A program made the translations under genes and the position numbers. From Oxalobacteraceae bacterium OTU3CAMAD1 (lineage in GTDB: Bacteria > Pseudomonadota > Gammaproteobacteria > Burkholderiales > Burkholderiaceae_D), in the NCBI GenBank assembly GCA_024123915.1, contig CP099650.1, forward strand, positions 3,720,001 to 3,784,000: a stretch of 64,000 nucleotides of DNA, written 5' to 3'. The notes under the pieces are model-generated. The model worked only from the letters and a program-made list of their open reading frames with translations, had not been told where the DNA came from and searched no databases. Positions within the stretch are counted from its first letter, which is position 1, and every line of letters starts with the position of its first letter. This document shows, piece after piece, positions 18,637 to 27,651 of this stretch.

Positions 18637-20769
18637 TCAGGCGCTGGCCTGGCGCAGCATCGCCAGCAGTTCGGGCAGCACTACCGGCTTGAGCAAATGG
18701 TGGTCGAAGCCGGCCGCGCGCGAGCGCGCGCGGTCCTCGGCGGCGCCCCAGCCGGTCAGGGCGGTGAGCGTGACCTGTTCCAGACCCGCAAGCTTGCGCA
18801 TGGCGCGCGCCGTGGCATAGCCGTCCATGTCGGGCATGCCGATGTCGAGCAACACGACTTGCGGCTGGAATTCCTCCGCGATGGCCAGCGCGGCGGCGCC
18901 ATCGTAGGCGACGCGCGTGACGTGGCCGTCGCTGTCCAACAAATCCCGAAGGGTGTCGGCGGCGTCGTGGTTGTCGTCGGTGATCAGCACGCGCAGCGGG
19001 GCTGCCGAGTGCCGTTGGCCGGTGGCCGACGGCGGCGTCGCGGGCTGCGGCGCGTGGTCGATCGCGGCCAACGGCAGCCGGATCGAGAACGTGCTGCCCA
19101 GGCCAACGCCGGGACTGGCCGCCGTGACGGTTCCGCCATGCAACTCCAACAGCCTGCGCACCAGCGACAGTCCGATGCCCAATCCGCCTTTGGAGTGGGC
19201 GATGCTGCGCCCGACCTGGGTGAACATCTCGAACACGCTGTCGATCGACTCGGCCGGGATGCCGATGCCGTTGTCGGCCACCTCGATCAGCAGCCCGCCG
19301 TCCACAAACCGCGCCGAGATGGCGATGCGGCCTCCCTGCGGCGTGTACTTGGCCGCGTTCGACAACAGGTTGCTGAGTACCTGGCTGAGCCTGACGACGT
19401 CGACATCGACGATTGCCGCCTCGTCGGGCAGGCTGATCGCCAGAGTATGGCCGGCCGCGTCCAGCAGCGGCTGGCTCGTTTCCACCGCCGAGGCGACCAG
19501 CGTTTTGAGCTCGGCGTGCTCCCTCTTCAGCACCAGCTTGCCGCTGGAGACGCGCGCGATGTCCAGCAGGTCGTTAATCAGATGGACCATGTGCGACACC
19601 TGGCGCTCCATCATCGCCCGCACGTTGCCCATCGTGCGCGGATCGCCGCCGGCCAGCTTCATCAGCTCCAGGCCGTTGCGCACCGGCGCCAGCGGGTTGC
19701 GCAGCTCGTGGGCGAGGGTGGCCAGGAATTCGGACTTGTGGCGGTCGGACGCGCGCAGCGCCTCGGTCGAACGGACCCGCTCGATATGCGCCCAGCAGCG
19801 TTCCACCACGTCTTCCACCAGCGCCACTTCGTCGGCCGACCACGCGCGCGGTTGTTGCTGGTGCACGGCCATCATCGCCACCAACTTGCCGCCCTTGACC
19901 AGCGGACAGCAGATGATGGCCTTGATGCCGATCTGGTTAAACATCTCGTAGCCGTCGCCGGATGCCAGCTCGGTATCGACGTTGTTGATTTGCAGGGTTT
20001 TTCCCACACGCAGATTGCCGGTGGCGCGGCTGCCGAACAGGTCGAGCGAATACACGCCGACAGTGCTGAAGGCGCCCTCGACCGTCCAGTCATGCCGGAT
20101 CGTGAAGCGGTCGTTGTCCGCCTCCAGGTCGGCGTAGGCCACGCGGGTGACGTCCAGGTGCTGGCCCAGCAGGCGGGTGGCCTCAGCCATGATGGTCTTG
20201 GCGTCGGCGGCGATGCTGGTGGCCTTGCCGATGGTGTCGAGCAGGCGCAGGCGCTCCTCGACCCGTTTCTTCCCGGTGGTTTCCGAACAGACGCAGAAGA
20301 CGCCGGCCACCGCGCCGGTCTCGTCGCGCACCGGGCTGACCGAGAACGTCGCGTACATCTGCTCCGGATAGCCGTGGCGGTGCAGCAGGAAGGGCTGATC
20401 CTCCGCGTAGGTGCAGACGCCGGCCATGGCACCGTTCAACATCGGGCCGACCACGTGCCAGATGTCGCTCCAGACTTCGTTGAAGGGCTTGCCCAGGATC
20501 AGCTCTGGTTGATCGCCGAGTCCGCCGAGGATGGGGCGATAGGCGTCGTTGAACAGCAGGTGCAGCCCCGGTCCCCAGGCGATGTACATCGGGTGGCTGG
20601 AGCCGAGCATGATGCTGACGGTCGTGCGCAGCGCTGGCGGCCAGCTCTCAAGCGGACCCAGCGGTGTCGCCGCCCAATCGAACGTGCGCAGCAGTTCTCC
20701 CATGGTTCCGCCCCCGGCGGCGAAGGCGATGTTGTGGGCGGGGTGGGGCGGAGACTGACGATGCGGCAT
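18637..20769 (-). CDS. Cytoplasmic hybrid histidine kinase (PAS-GAF-HisKA-HATPase-REC)
   Basis: 710 residues with no TM segment. N-terminal PAS-like domain (about 25-165), GAF domain (about 180-330), HisKA with H354 (LAHELRNPLAP), HATPase_c (SNLLSNAAKYT, DNGIGIP, KGGLGIGL) and a C-terminal receiver with D642 (VVLLDIGMPDMDG). This layout is common in orphan hybrid kinases of betaproteobacteria. No separate response regulator is adjacent. The 3' end faces the LpxR-like gene convergently with a 15-nt gap. Confidence 0.92.
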   Translation of the reverse strand: MPHRQSPPHPAHNIAFAAGGGTMGELLRTFDWAATPLGPLESWPPALRTTVSIMLGSSHPMYIAWGPGLHLLFNDAYRPILGGLGDQPELILGKPFNEVWSDIWHVVGPMLNGAMAGVCTYAEDQPFLLHRHGYPEQMYATFSVSPVRDETGAVAGVFCVCSETTGKKRVEERLRLLDTIGKATSIAADAKTIMAEATRLLGQHLDVTRVAYADLEADNDRFTIRHDWTVEGAFSTVGVYSLDLFGSRATGNLRVGKTLQINNVDTELASGDGYEMFNQIGIKAIICCPLVKGGKLVAMMAVHQQQPRAWSADEVALVEDVVERCWAHIERVRSTEALRASDRHKSEFLATLAHELRNPLAPVRNGLELMKLAGGDPRTMGNVRAMMERQVSHMVHLINDLLDIARVSSGKLVLKREHAELKTLVASAVETSQPLLDAAGHTLAISLPDEAAIVDVDVVRLSQVLSNLLSNAAKYTPQGGRIAISARFVDGGLLIEVADNGIGIPAESIDSVFEMFTQVGRSIAHSKGGLGIGLSLVRRLLELHGGTVTAASPGVGLGSTFSIRLPLAAIDHAPQPATPPSATGQRHSAAPLRVLITDDNHDAADTLRDLLDSDGHVTRVAYDGAAALAIAEEFQPQVVLLDIGMPDMDGYATARAMRKLAGLEQVTLTALTGWGAAEDRARSRAAGFDHHLLKPVVLPELLAMLRQASA

Positions 20770-20816
20770 GGGCTAACTTTTCCGGTGGCGGTGGCGGATG
20801 GCGGGCTTGTTCTGGA

Positions 20817-20871
20817 CAAACCCATCCCGATAGGCGAACGATAGCATTTCCTTTCGCCGGGGATGGGTTTG
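20817..20871. repeat. Nested perfect inverted repeat (terminator or REP-like)
   Basis: Outer 12-bp arms CAAACCCATCCC / GGGATGGGTTTG and inner 6-bp arms GGCGAA / TTCGCC form one long hairpin. It lies between the 3' end of the MFS gene and the start of the hybrid kinase gene, so it may end MFS transcription. Confidence 0.55.
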
Positions 20872-20896
20872 TACCGTACGGTGCGGCCGCCCGGCC

Positions 20897-22222
20897 TCAG
20901 GCGTTAAGCGGACGGTCCTTGATGAACAGCGCCGTGAGCGCGCCGATGCCGCACAGCGCCATAACGTAGTAGGCCGGCGCCAGCGGCTGGGTTTTCAGCA
21001 TCAACGTCACCATGATGGGCGTCAGGCCGCCGAAGATCGCATAGGCCACGTTGTAGGAGAACGACAAGCCGGAGAAGCGCACCGGCGCCGGGAAGGCGCG
21101 CACCATTGCGCTCGGCACCACACCGACCACGCCCACGCTCAGCCCCAGCAGGGCGTACAGCGGCATCAGCAACTGCGGTTGGGTTTTGAGCGTGGTGTAA
21201 AACACATAAGTGCAGATTGCCAGCAGCCCGGCGCCGGCGATGAGCATGCGTCGCGCGCCAAGCCGGTCGGCCAGCACGCCGTAGATCACGCACCCAACAG
21301 CCAGCGACAAGGTCGCCACGGTGTTGGCGGGGAGTGCGGTACGGGCGTCGAAGCCGTAGACCTTTTGCAGCAGCGCCGGCGTCATCAGGATCACCACGAC
21401 GATCGCGGCCGACAGCATCCACGTCAGCAGCATCGACAGCGCGACGGCCTTGCGGTGCTCACGCAGCACGGCCTTCAGCGGCATCTCGGCGGCGAGCGCC
21501 TTACGCTGCTGCAGCTCGACAAAGACCGGCGTCTCATGCAGCCAGCGCCGCAGATACATCGCGCCCAGGCCGAACACGCCGCCCAGCACGAACGGCAGGC
21601 GCCAGCCGTAGTCCAGCACCTCCGCAGGCGTGAACACGCTGTTGATGCCGGTGGCCACCAGCGAGCCGAGCAGGATGCCGAAGGTCAGGCCGGCGGTCAG
21701 GGTGCCGCAGGCGTAGCCGATGTGGCGCGCCGGCACGTGTTCTGACACGAACACCCACGCGCCGGGCACCTCGCCACCGACGGCGGCCCCTTGGCACACG
21801 CGCAGGAAGAGCAGTAGCAGGGGAGCGGCCAGGCCGATGCTGGCGTAGGTCGGCAGCAGGCCGATCAGCAAGGTCGGCACCGCCATCAGCAGGATCGACA
21901 GATTGAACATCTTCTTGCGCCCCAGCAGGTCGCCGAAGTGGGCCATGACCATGCCGCCCAACGGGCGCACCACGTAGCCGGCGGCGAAGATGCCGAAGGT
22001 CTGGAACAGCCGCAGCCAGTCCGGCATCGTCGGCGGGAAAAACAGCGCGCCGATCGAGGTGGCGAAAAAGACGAAGATGATGAAGTCGTAGAATTCCAGC
22101 GCGCCGCCGAGCGCGGCCAGCGACAGGGTTTTGTAGTCCTGGCGGGTGAGGGGGCGTTCGGGGGCGCTTTGGCCCGATGCGGCCTTGGCGAGCGATGCTT
22201 TGTCGTTTTCTTTATTTTGCAT
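20897..22222 (-). CDS. MFS transporter, metabolite:H+ symporter (MHS)-like
   Basis: 441 residues, about 12 TM helices. The TM1 start ALGGALEFYDFIIFVFFATS and loop 2-3 motif FGDLLGRKKMF match the MHS group that includes KgtP, ProP and citrate/dicarboxylate permeases. RVCQGAAVGGEVPGAWVFVSE corresponds to the conserved TM4-TM5 block of that group. It is probably an inner-membrane proton symporter for an organic acid; the substrate is not determinable. It is encoded alone, with its 5' side facing the AT-rich immunity array. Confidence 0.88.
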   Translation of the reverse strand: MQNKENDKASLAKAASGQSAPERPLTRQDYKTLSLAALGGALEFYDFIIFVFFATSIGALFFPPTMPDWLRLFQTFGIFAAGYVVRPLGGMVMAHFGDLLGRKKMFNLSILLMAVPTLLIGLLPTYASIGLAAPLLLLFLRVCQGAAVGGEVPGAWVFVSEHVPARHIGYACGTLTAGLTFGILLGSLVATGINSVFTPAEVLDYGWRLPFVLGGVFGLGAMYLRRWLHETPVFVELQQRKALAAEMPLKAVLREHRKAVALSMLLTWMLSAAIVVVILMTPALLQKVYGFDARTALPANTVATLSLAVGCVIYGVLADRLGARRMLIAGAGLLAICTYVFYTTLKTQPQLLMPLYALLGLSVGVVGVVPSAMVRAFPAPVRFSGLSFSYNVAYAIFGGLTPIMVTLMLKTQPLAPAYYVMALCGIGALTALFIKDRPLNA

Positions 22223-22498
22223 AAGGTTTCGCCTCGTTGGAGTGTTCGATAGCCGGCGTTTCTTCGCTTTGCGGTGGCCGGCTGGGCAAAAGCATTATAC
22301 AAAGAGAAAGTTGATCGTAGGGGTGGGGGATGCCCGAGGCGGCTATTTGCGGTTGTCTGCGGAGACGATCTCCAGACCCGGTCCAGGTGCTGTTTCCAGG
22401 CGAGTAGGAGGGAGGAGCAGGGCCTCGTCATGTTTGTGTTGGCGGTTGAACGATGGCTGACCGAGGACGCGTACTGGCGACTTGACCGGGGATAGCAC

Positions 22499-23146
22499 TT
22501 ACAGATGTCGCCTCACATCGACGTGTAAAATCTCAACCTCCGCCAATCGCTCAAGAAGAATCAAATGTTCAATTATTTTTACTTTAACAAGATTCTCAAG
22601 CTTAGGTATCCCACCGATGCATAACGCAGGTTCAAAGCCGTACATTTCATCGGATGTCAAAGGACCAAGTTTTTTCAACGCTCTTTTAAACAGAGGTTTT
22701 TCCGTGTCGTCGGAAAAATCGACATCATCTGGTTCGTTTTCGCTAATAAAATATTGAAGCGCTTTTGTGTCGTCTTCGTGGTTCAGTGTCTCGTCTGGCG
22801 GAGTTGTGATAAGAAATCCTGACAATGAATCAATGGTTACAGATTGTCCAGTTTGTTTGTTCCATAAAAACACACGGCCAAACGCCGTCCTTGCAATAGC
22901 AAAATAATTTTGCTTGTCACTGATGGTCGCTCTGTCTAACCACACCTCTACGACGGGAAGGTAATCCTGGGGGTTGGTAATCCAATAAAGTCCACTGTTA
23001 TATCCGCCCCAGCCGTGTATCTGCCAATACTCAAGTAATTTGTTTGGCAACCTACCTCTAAAATTTTCTATCTCTGCACTTTCAGGTTGGGCCTTGCTGA
23101 ACTGTGGACCAAAATCTGACAAGAACATCTCAAAATATTCATCCAT
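22499..23146 (-). CDS. Tdi1-like immunity protein (GAD-like + DUF1851), paralog 1
   Basis: 215 residues. N-terminal GAD-like domain (about 1-75; LLEYWQIHGWGGYNSGLYW), then DUF1851 (about 80-210; AIARTAFGRVFLWN, DEMYGFEPALCIGG, KLENLVKVKIIEHLILLE). This is the architecture of Tdi1, the immunity partner of the Agrobacterium type VI DNase effector Tde1. It is cytoplasmic, with no signal peptide. It is the last gene of the minus-strand array, farthest from the effector. Six intact members in this window share nearly the same C-terminal half and differ mostly in the N-terminal half and the middle loop. No Tde1-like toxin is in the window. Confidence 0.82.
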   Translation of the reverse strand: MDEYFEMFLSDFGPQFSKAQPESAEIENFRGRLPNKLLEYWQIHGWGGYNSGLYWITNPQDYLPVVEVWLDRATISDKQNYFAIARTAFGRVFLWNKQTGQSVTIDSLSGFLITTPPDETLNHEDDTKALQYFISENEPDDVDFSDDTEKPLFKRALKKLGPLTSDEMYGFEPALCIGGIPKLENLVKVKIIEHLILLERLAEVEILHVDVRRHL

Positions 23147-23208
23147 AATTAATCTTTATGTTGTAATGGCCGAAAAACCGCACCGAACAGCAGTTTTCGA
23201 GAAGCCGA

Positions 23209-23583
23209 TCATGGTGCCGGTATGCCTGTGCAACCATCTGCGAGGCTAATACGCCATTTTCCCATATCTTTATATTCAAATAGGACTTTGTAGTCAAAGC
23301 TGTTATCGACGGTTAAAAGCAGCAATCTAGGGCTATCCTCCATCTCGTTTATCAGTTCTAAGGAGAGTTGGTCCATCGCATCGAAAAAATCATCGTGAGT
23401 CAAGGCACTGACAATGAAGACGTCACTTGGGGTTGTGTACGACGCGCATGATTCATGCATGCGTTCTTCAGCGTAAAAACGGTAAAATGCGCGCTGGAAT
23501 AAAAAATCTAACTCCTGTGCCTTCTCAACAAATAATTTACCCATTTCTGAAATCAAATCCGTTTCGCGTCTTTTCATCTTCAT
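23209..23583 (-). CDS. Small acidic protein, probable immunity (unassigned)
   Basis: 124 residues, no signal peptide. Contains QRAFYRFYAEERMHESCASY and a beta-rich C-terminus (LLLLTVDNSFDYKVLFEYKD). The arrangement faintly recalls YezG/DUF600-type immunity proteins, but I do not assign it. It sits between two Tdi1-like paralogs, same strand, 62-72 nt gaps. Codon use is AT-rich like the rest of the array. Confidence 0.55.
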   Translation of the reverse strand: MKMKRRETDLISEMGKLFVEKAQELDFLFQRAFYRFYAEERMHESCASYTTPSDVFIVSALTHDDFFDAMDQLSLELINEMEDSPRLLLLTVDNSFDYKVLFEYKDMGKWRISLADGCTGIPAP

Positions 23584-23655
23584 GCCTTAGTTATAGATGT
23601 TTCATTCTCGATGCTGATTACCGCAATTAGATTGCAGAATTCTCGACGGCGACGG

Positions 23656-24306
23656 CTATTGCAAATGCCGGCCAACATCTATGTGCATTATCTCGATTTC
23701 GCCGAAACGCTCTAAAAGTATCAGATGTTCAATTGTCTTGAATTTGCGAATGTTTTCCAGGACGGGCATGCCGCCTATACAGAGTGCCGGCTCAAAGCCG
23801 TACATCTCGTCTTCGGCAACGGGCCCCAGTTTCTTCAGCGCCCGTTTAAATAATTTCTTCTCTTTCACATCTTCTATATCGAGACGATCTGGCTCTTTTC
23901 CAATAAGGAAGGACTGTAATGGGATGGTGTCGTCGCCAGCCACCACCTTTTTATTAGGTGGGGAAGTAATAATTTGCGAGTCTAGGGACACAATTGTTAC
24001 AGTTTGGCCAGCTTCCTTATTCCACAGGAAAATACGACCAAACGCAGTGCGCGCGATTGCTAAATAGTCGCTCTTATTTTCGATCTGAGTGCTTTCCAAC
24101 CAAGTTTCGACGACTGAAACGTAGTCGTCTGGATTCACCAACCAAAAAAGGCCCTCATAGTAACCACACCATCCGTAAAGCTTCCAGTATTCGAGAAGCT
24201 GTTCGGGTAAACGTCCAGAAAATCTGTCTATTTGCTGAGGCGATGGCTGCACCTTCGTGAACTGTGGGCCTAGTTCTGACAGAAACATTTCATAAAATTC
24301 GTCCAT
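23656..24306 (-). CDS. Tdi1-like immunity protein, paralog 2
   Basis: 216 residues. Start taken at ATG 24306, directly after a strong ribosome site (GAGAGGAA); the open frame extends upstream but without family similarity. The GAD-like part (LLEYWKLYGWCGYYEGLFW) has a Trp-Cys-Gly change where paralogs have WGG. The DUF1851 part is intact (IARTAFGRIFLWN, EDEMYGFEPALCIGG). C-terminus HIDVGRHLQ. Ten nucleotides separate it from the gene upstream, suggesting co-transcription. Confidence 0.82.
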   Translation of the reverse strand: MDEFYEMFLSELGPQFTKVQPSPQQIDRFSGRLPEQLLEYWKLYGWCGYYEGLFWLVNPDDYVSVVETWLESTQIENKSDYLAIARTAFGRIFLWNKEAGQTVTIVSLDSQIITSPPNKKVVAGDDTIPLQSFLIGKEPDRLDIEDVKEKKLFKRALKKLGPVAEDEMYGFEPALCIGGMPVLENIRKFKTIEHLILLERFGEIEIMHIDVGRHLQ

Positions 24307-24316
24307 GGCGTTCCTC

Positions 24317-24763
24317 TCAAGCGACATCAAATGCTTTATATGGCTGGAAGTTATGAACCAACTTATCAAACCTTCCTTTTGCTATCGCAGTAACCGAGAC
24401 ATCGTCTTTATTGTGTAGCCCTGTTGACGATATTCCAAGTGCAGGGAAAAATAATATCCCTGCATACTCCAAGGGGGAATCAATTTTACTCAACTTACTT
24501 AACGCAGTCTTGTCATGAAATATGTCAATATTATTTATTAGCAAGGTAACATTTGGACGAAACAGCATTTCTAATATTTTTGATCCATTCATAGAAAAAA
24601 TGAATTCAATTTCATCATAAACAAGTTTTAGCTCATTTCCCCGGGTCTTTGAAAGGCGAACTGGAGTTCCAAATATCTTCTCACACTCGATTTTTGACGT
24701 GGAGAACGGCACGCGCTGGGTCCCAACGTACGGCGCAAGAATGTGGCTGCCGCTAACATCCAT
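24317..24763 (-). CDS. Probable immunity protein, unassigned
   Basis: 148 residues, cytoplasmic. Starts MDVSGSHILAPYVGTQRVPF and contains KIECEKIFGTPVRLSKTRGN, then a beta-strand-rich core (KLVYDEIEFIFSMNG). The overall look is a compact beta-sheet protein, common for immunity proteins, but no named family is recognised. It is the immediate neighbour of paralog 2 (10-nt gap) and of the SUFU-type gene (24-nt gap). Confidence 0.55.
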   Translation of the reverse strand: MDVSGSHILAPYVGTQRVPFSTSKIECEKIFGTPVRLSKTRGNELKLVYDEIEFIFSMNGSKILEMLFRPNVTLLINNIDIFHDKTALSKLSKIDSPLEYAGILFFPALGISSTGLHNKDDVSVTAIAKGRFDKLVHNFQPYKAFDVA

Positions 24764-24787
24764 TTTCAGGACCTCCCATGAGTTAAT

Positions 24788-25378
24788 TCAGGCTACAGAT
24801 GCTCTATTCGCGTCGTATATATCTAGATCCGCTTCTTCAAATAACTTTTCCAGCTGTGCGGCGCCGAACGAACTAACAAAAGCGGCTTCAGCTTTGGAAA
24901 TTGGAACCGCCAGCAGCCACGCAATTTCCTTCTCATCTGTCGTAAGTCCACTTAGTCTGTCGTTCCATAAGAACGGCGGACAAAAATATAGATCGCTGAG
25001 AGTACTAGACGCTTGATACATTGAAACTATATCTGGGAAAATTACTCCTGGAGCACAGAACCACTTCGTGTTAATTATGCAGAAAGCGGCGGTGGCTATC
25101 ATGTTATCAAAGTTCTTAAAATTAGACCGGCAAGCACCAATTATTTCCGTCCTAACTTCAATTTCTTTTTCATCTTTTAGCAGCGGGTAAGCGCTTAGGC
25201 CAACTGTCGAGTAAGTATCTACGCCCCGTTGAGGACTATCTTCTGCTCTAAATAGAACTACCGATTTTTCGCGATTGTCATCCCAGTAATCGGTGTAAGT
25301 TTTTCTGTCAGAGAATATTTCGCTGCTTATCTTATTAGCTATTATCTTTTGATGTGGCGTAGCTCGCAATGTTTTCAC
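24788..25378 (-). CDS. SUFU-superfamily (YqcF-like) immunity protein
   Basis: 196 residues from a GTG start. Pattern follows the Suppressor-of-fused-like immunity superfamily: TYSTVGLSAYPLL near residue 55, acidic strand followed by RTEIIGACR, a central helix pair, PPFLW, then WLLAVPISKAEAAF and the family ending EADLDIYDANRASV. SUFU-type proteins are frequent immunity partners of polymorphic toxins. The toxin it once matched is not in the window. Upstream 175 nt (25379-25553) holds no gene I can support. Confidence 0.75.
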   Translation of the reverse strand: MKTLRATPHQKIIANKISSEIFSDRKTYTDYWDDNREKSVVLFRAEDSPQRGVDTYSTVGLSAYPLLKDEKEIEVRTEIIGACRSNFKNFDNMIATAAFCIINTKWFCAPGVIFPDIVSMYQASSTLSDLYFCPPFLWNDRLSGLTTDEKEIAWLLAVPISKAEAAFVSSFGAAQLEKLFEEADLDIYDANRASVA

Positions 25379-25553
25379 CTACAAAATATTGGTACGGATT
25401 CTAATAGGGCACCACTCTACATAAGTTCGCCAGCGTATTCCCCGACGACTGTTGGAGCGTTGGGCTATTGCGTCAAGCGTTCTCCGCCATTGGTAGTGAT
25501 TGCTAGAATAAGGATGAACTCAGGTCGGCAAAGCGACGATACTGTTCGGAATA

Positions 25554-26012
25554 TCATTTTTCCTCTAAGTGATCAATGTTCAGTTCACGAGGTGTTATGT
25601 CAGCCATGATTATTCTTCGTAACAAACCTCTTTTATTTCTTAGCGATACAGCGCGCACTGCAAATATCGGCGAGAACTGAAGATTCTCTATCTTTGTATG
25701 ATTGATTATAACCGGTGTGTCGAAATAAATATTTCTGGGGTCTTCCCCAGAGAGGTGCCACTTCCCATCGAAAGTCTCTCTGACGATTTCGCCGACATAC
25801 CGTGCAAACGTCACTACCCAGCCCTGCTTTTCATCAGTACTGCAATCTTCCGTCACCTGGAAAAAAAGTTCTTCTAAATTCTCCAAACTCGCCATATCCA
25901 AGGCAAGCGGAATATTTCTTTTTTCAGCCTCCGACTCAACCGCTTCAAGTTGGTCATCCATGATAAAAAGGAAATGATCAAATTTATCTTTGGCTTTATC
26001 GTTGTTAGGCAT
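25554..26012 (-). CDS. Probable immunity protein, unassigned (intact copy of a duplicated family)
   Basis: 152 residues from ATG 26012; an in-frame TTG at 26048 is possible but would start almost at the preceding stop. Helical N-terminal half (FDHFLFIMDDQLEAVESEAE) and a C-terminal half with GEIVRETFDGKWHL. It ends in DHLEEK. A broken sister copy lies at 27652-27976 with the same ending, which makes this copy useful for judging the deletion there. Family not named. Confidence 0.6.
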   Translation of the reverse strand: MPNNDKAKDKFDHFLFIMDDQLEAVESEAEKRNIPLALDMASLENLEELFFQVTEDCSTDEKQGWVVTFARYVGEIVRETFDGKWHLSGEDPRNIYFDTPVIINHTKIENLQFSPIFAVRAVSLRNKRGLLRRIIMADITPRELNIDHLEEK

Positions 26013-26052
26013 TGGAGCTATCCTTATACCTGAAGGCCGATCCTGCAAAGCG

Positions 26053-26700
26053 TTAAATATTTCTGCTTACATCGATGTGCAGGACTTCTACGGCGCCCAG
26101 CTGCTGCAATAGAACAAGCTGCTCAGCCATCTTTACTTTCACTAAGTTTTCTAACCTCGGCATCCCACCGATAGTTAGCGCGGGTTCAAAACCGTACATC
26201 TCGTCAGATTCTAAAATCCCTAATTTCTTTACAGCTCGTTTAAATATAGGTTTGTCTTTATTGTCGTCGAAATCTAGTGCGCTTGCGACCTGGCCGGAGA
26301 AAAAGCATTTTATTGTGAAGTCGGAGTTTCCGCTAACCACATCGAGATCTGGCGGGGACGTGAATATTTGTGCGTAATGAGGCGAGATGGTAATGGTTTG
26401 TCCTGCTCTCTGATCCCATAAAAATAGCTGCCCGAACGCGGTTCTTGCGATAGCATGATATTTTGTATCATTGCTGATCTCGACGTGTTTAAGCCAAGCT
26501 GCAATTGCAAATGATAATTCGTCTGGATTCGTTATCCAAAATAAACCATCATGAAAGCCGCCCCAGCCGTATATGCGCCAATAATCAAGCAATGCTTCAG
26601 GTAGGGCACCTCTATATTTTTCAACTTGAGCAGCGCTCGGAACTACTTTTTTAATTTGCGGACCGAACTCATCCATAAAGACTTGATAAAATTCATCCAT
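26053..26700 (-). CDS. Tdi1-like immunity protein, paralog 3
   Basis: 215 residues from ATG 26700, preceded by AAGGA. GAD-like part LLDYWRIYGWGGFHDGLFW; DUF1851 part IARTAFGQLFLWD, DEMYGFEPALTIGG and NLVKVKMAEQLVLL, where the usual IEHL is replaced by AEQL. C-terminus HIDVSRNI differs from the common RHL. The gene is 40 nt upstream of the unassigned immunity gene at 25554-26012. Confidence 0.82.
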   Translation of the reverse strand: MDEFYQVFMDEFGPQIKKVVPSAAQVEKYRGALPEALLDYWRIYGWGGFHDGLFWITNPDELSFAIAAWLKHVEISNDTKYHAIARTAFGQLFLWDQRAGQTITISPHYAQIFTSPPDLDVVSGNSDFTIKCFFSGQVASALDFDDNKDKPIFKRAVKKLGILESDEMYGFEPALTIGGMPRLENLVKVKMAEQLVLLQQLGAVEVLHIDVSRNI

Positions 26701-26802
26701 TTTTTCCTTAGCCCATCGGGAAGTGAGTTTGCTGTTGAGGTCGCCGGCTAATGGAATTTGCAATAGTGGAACGTGCAGAAGCTGCGCGTCTTCCTTACCA
26801 GG

Positions 26803-26893
26803 CCTGAGCTAGTTGCGGCGCTCGGGGCTGCGAGGCTTAGGTCTCTTCGCTACAGCCCCGCATACGCCACGTGCGCCGGCAAACGAGCTCAGG
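26803..26893. repeat. 91-nt imperfect palindrome between two immunity genes
   Basis: GC-rich element in the AT-rich array. Outer arms CCTGAGCT / AGCTCAGG (8 bp); second stem GTTGCGGCGC / GCGCCGGCAAAC with two single-base bulges; third stem CGGGGCTG / CAGCCCCG (8 bp); apical CGAGG / CTTCG; a 12-nt one-sided bulge (CATACGCCACGT). The 3' end overlaps the last codons of paralog 4. On plus-strand RNA the apical stem has one G-U pair, on minus it would be a mismatch. Nature unknown: REP-type element, structured RNA, or recombination site remnant. Confidence 0.5.
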
Positions 26894-27539
26894 ACACTTG
26901 CCCGCTGACATCAATAGGAATAATTTCTATTTCCCCCAGTTGTTTGAGCAACAGGAGATGTTCAAGCATCTTGACCTTCACAAGATTTTCCAGGCGCGGC
27001 ATTCCACCGAGGCACAACGCTGGTTCAAAACCATACATTTCATCTGCTTTCAACTTACCAAGTTTTTTTAAGGATTTTTTAAATAGAGGCTTTTCATTTT
27101 CGTCCTCAAGGTCAAGACCTTCGGGATCCTGATCGCTAAAAAATGACGCAATCGCGGAATCCGGGCGAGTTAGTACTCTTATGTCATCTGGATAGGAATA
27201 TAGGGTGGCGTCTAGCGTGACTATTGTGCCAGTTTGTCCACTTTTTTCACCCCATAAAAATAATTCACCAAATGCAGTGCGGGCAACGACGTGGTAGGTA
27301 TCCCGATCTTCGACACCGGATCCCGCGAGCCACTTTTCCACGATTGGCTCGAACTCGGCGGGATTAGCTATCCAGAAAAGTCCATCTTTATAGCCACCCC
27401 ACCCATAATTTTTCCAATACTCCAGTAAACGAACTGGTAACTTTCCTTGATACTTCTCTATGTCGCTAGGCTGTGGCTGTTGCTGTGATTGGACCGCTGC
27501 ACCAAAGGTTTTTAAAAAATAATCAAAATCTTCATCCAT
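26889..27539 (-). CDS. Tdi1-like immunity protein, paralog 4
   Basis: 216 residues with a strong ribosome site (GGGAGG, 7 nt before ATG). GAD-like part LLEYWKNYGWGGYKDGLFW; DUF1851 part VARTAFGELFLWGEKSGQT, KADEMYGFEPALCLGG and LENLVKVKMLEHLLLL. The N-terminal helix (MDEDFDYFLKTFGAAVQ) is the most divergent among the standard-length copies, and the C-terminus IPIDVSGQVS also departs from the usual HIDVSRHL. The last codons run into the 26803-26893 palindrome. Confidence 0.82.
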   Translation of the reverse strand: MDEDFDYFLKTFGAAVQSQQQPQPSDIEKYQGKLPVRLLEYWKNYGWGGYKDGLFWIANPAEFEPIVEKWLAGSGVEDRDTYHVVARTAFGELFLWGEKSGQTGTIVTLDATLYSYPDDIRVLTRPDSAIASFFSDQDPEGLDLEDENEKPLFKKSLKKLGKLKADEMYGFEPALCLGGMPRLENLVKVKMLEHLLLLKQLGEIEIIPIDVSGQVS

Positions 27540-27651
27540 TCCAAACCTCCCGATGAATTTGTACGCAGAATGGTGTAGATATGAACCTAACTTTATGTTG
27601 CATCGTTTCAGTCAGTGTTTTCGGAATTACAGCCAGCCAATACAAACAAAT

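Noticed and set aside
22223..22498. Short plus-strand frames between the MFS gene and the array
   Set aside because: No ribosome site or recognisable protein; a TATAAT-like box on minus (22294-22299) lacks a matching -35, so I did not call an MFS promoter.
25379..25553. Possible gene end (GIRWRTYVEWCPIRIRTNIL on minus)
   Set aside because: Too short, no start, no family resemblance; could be a relic but not supportable.
26803..26893. Integron attC site
   Set aside because: The structure resembles a folded attC with extrahelical bases, but the terminal RYYYAAC/GTTRRRY boxes are missing and no integrase is in the window.
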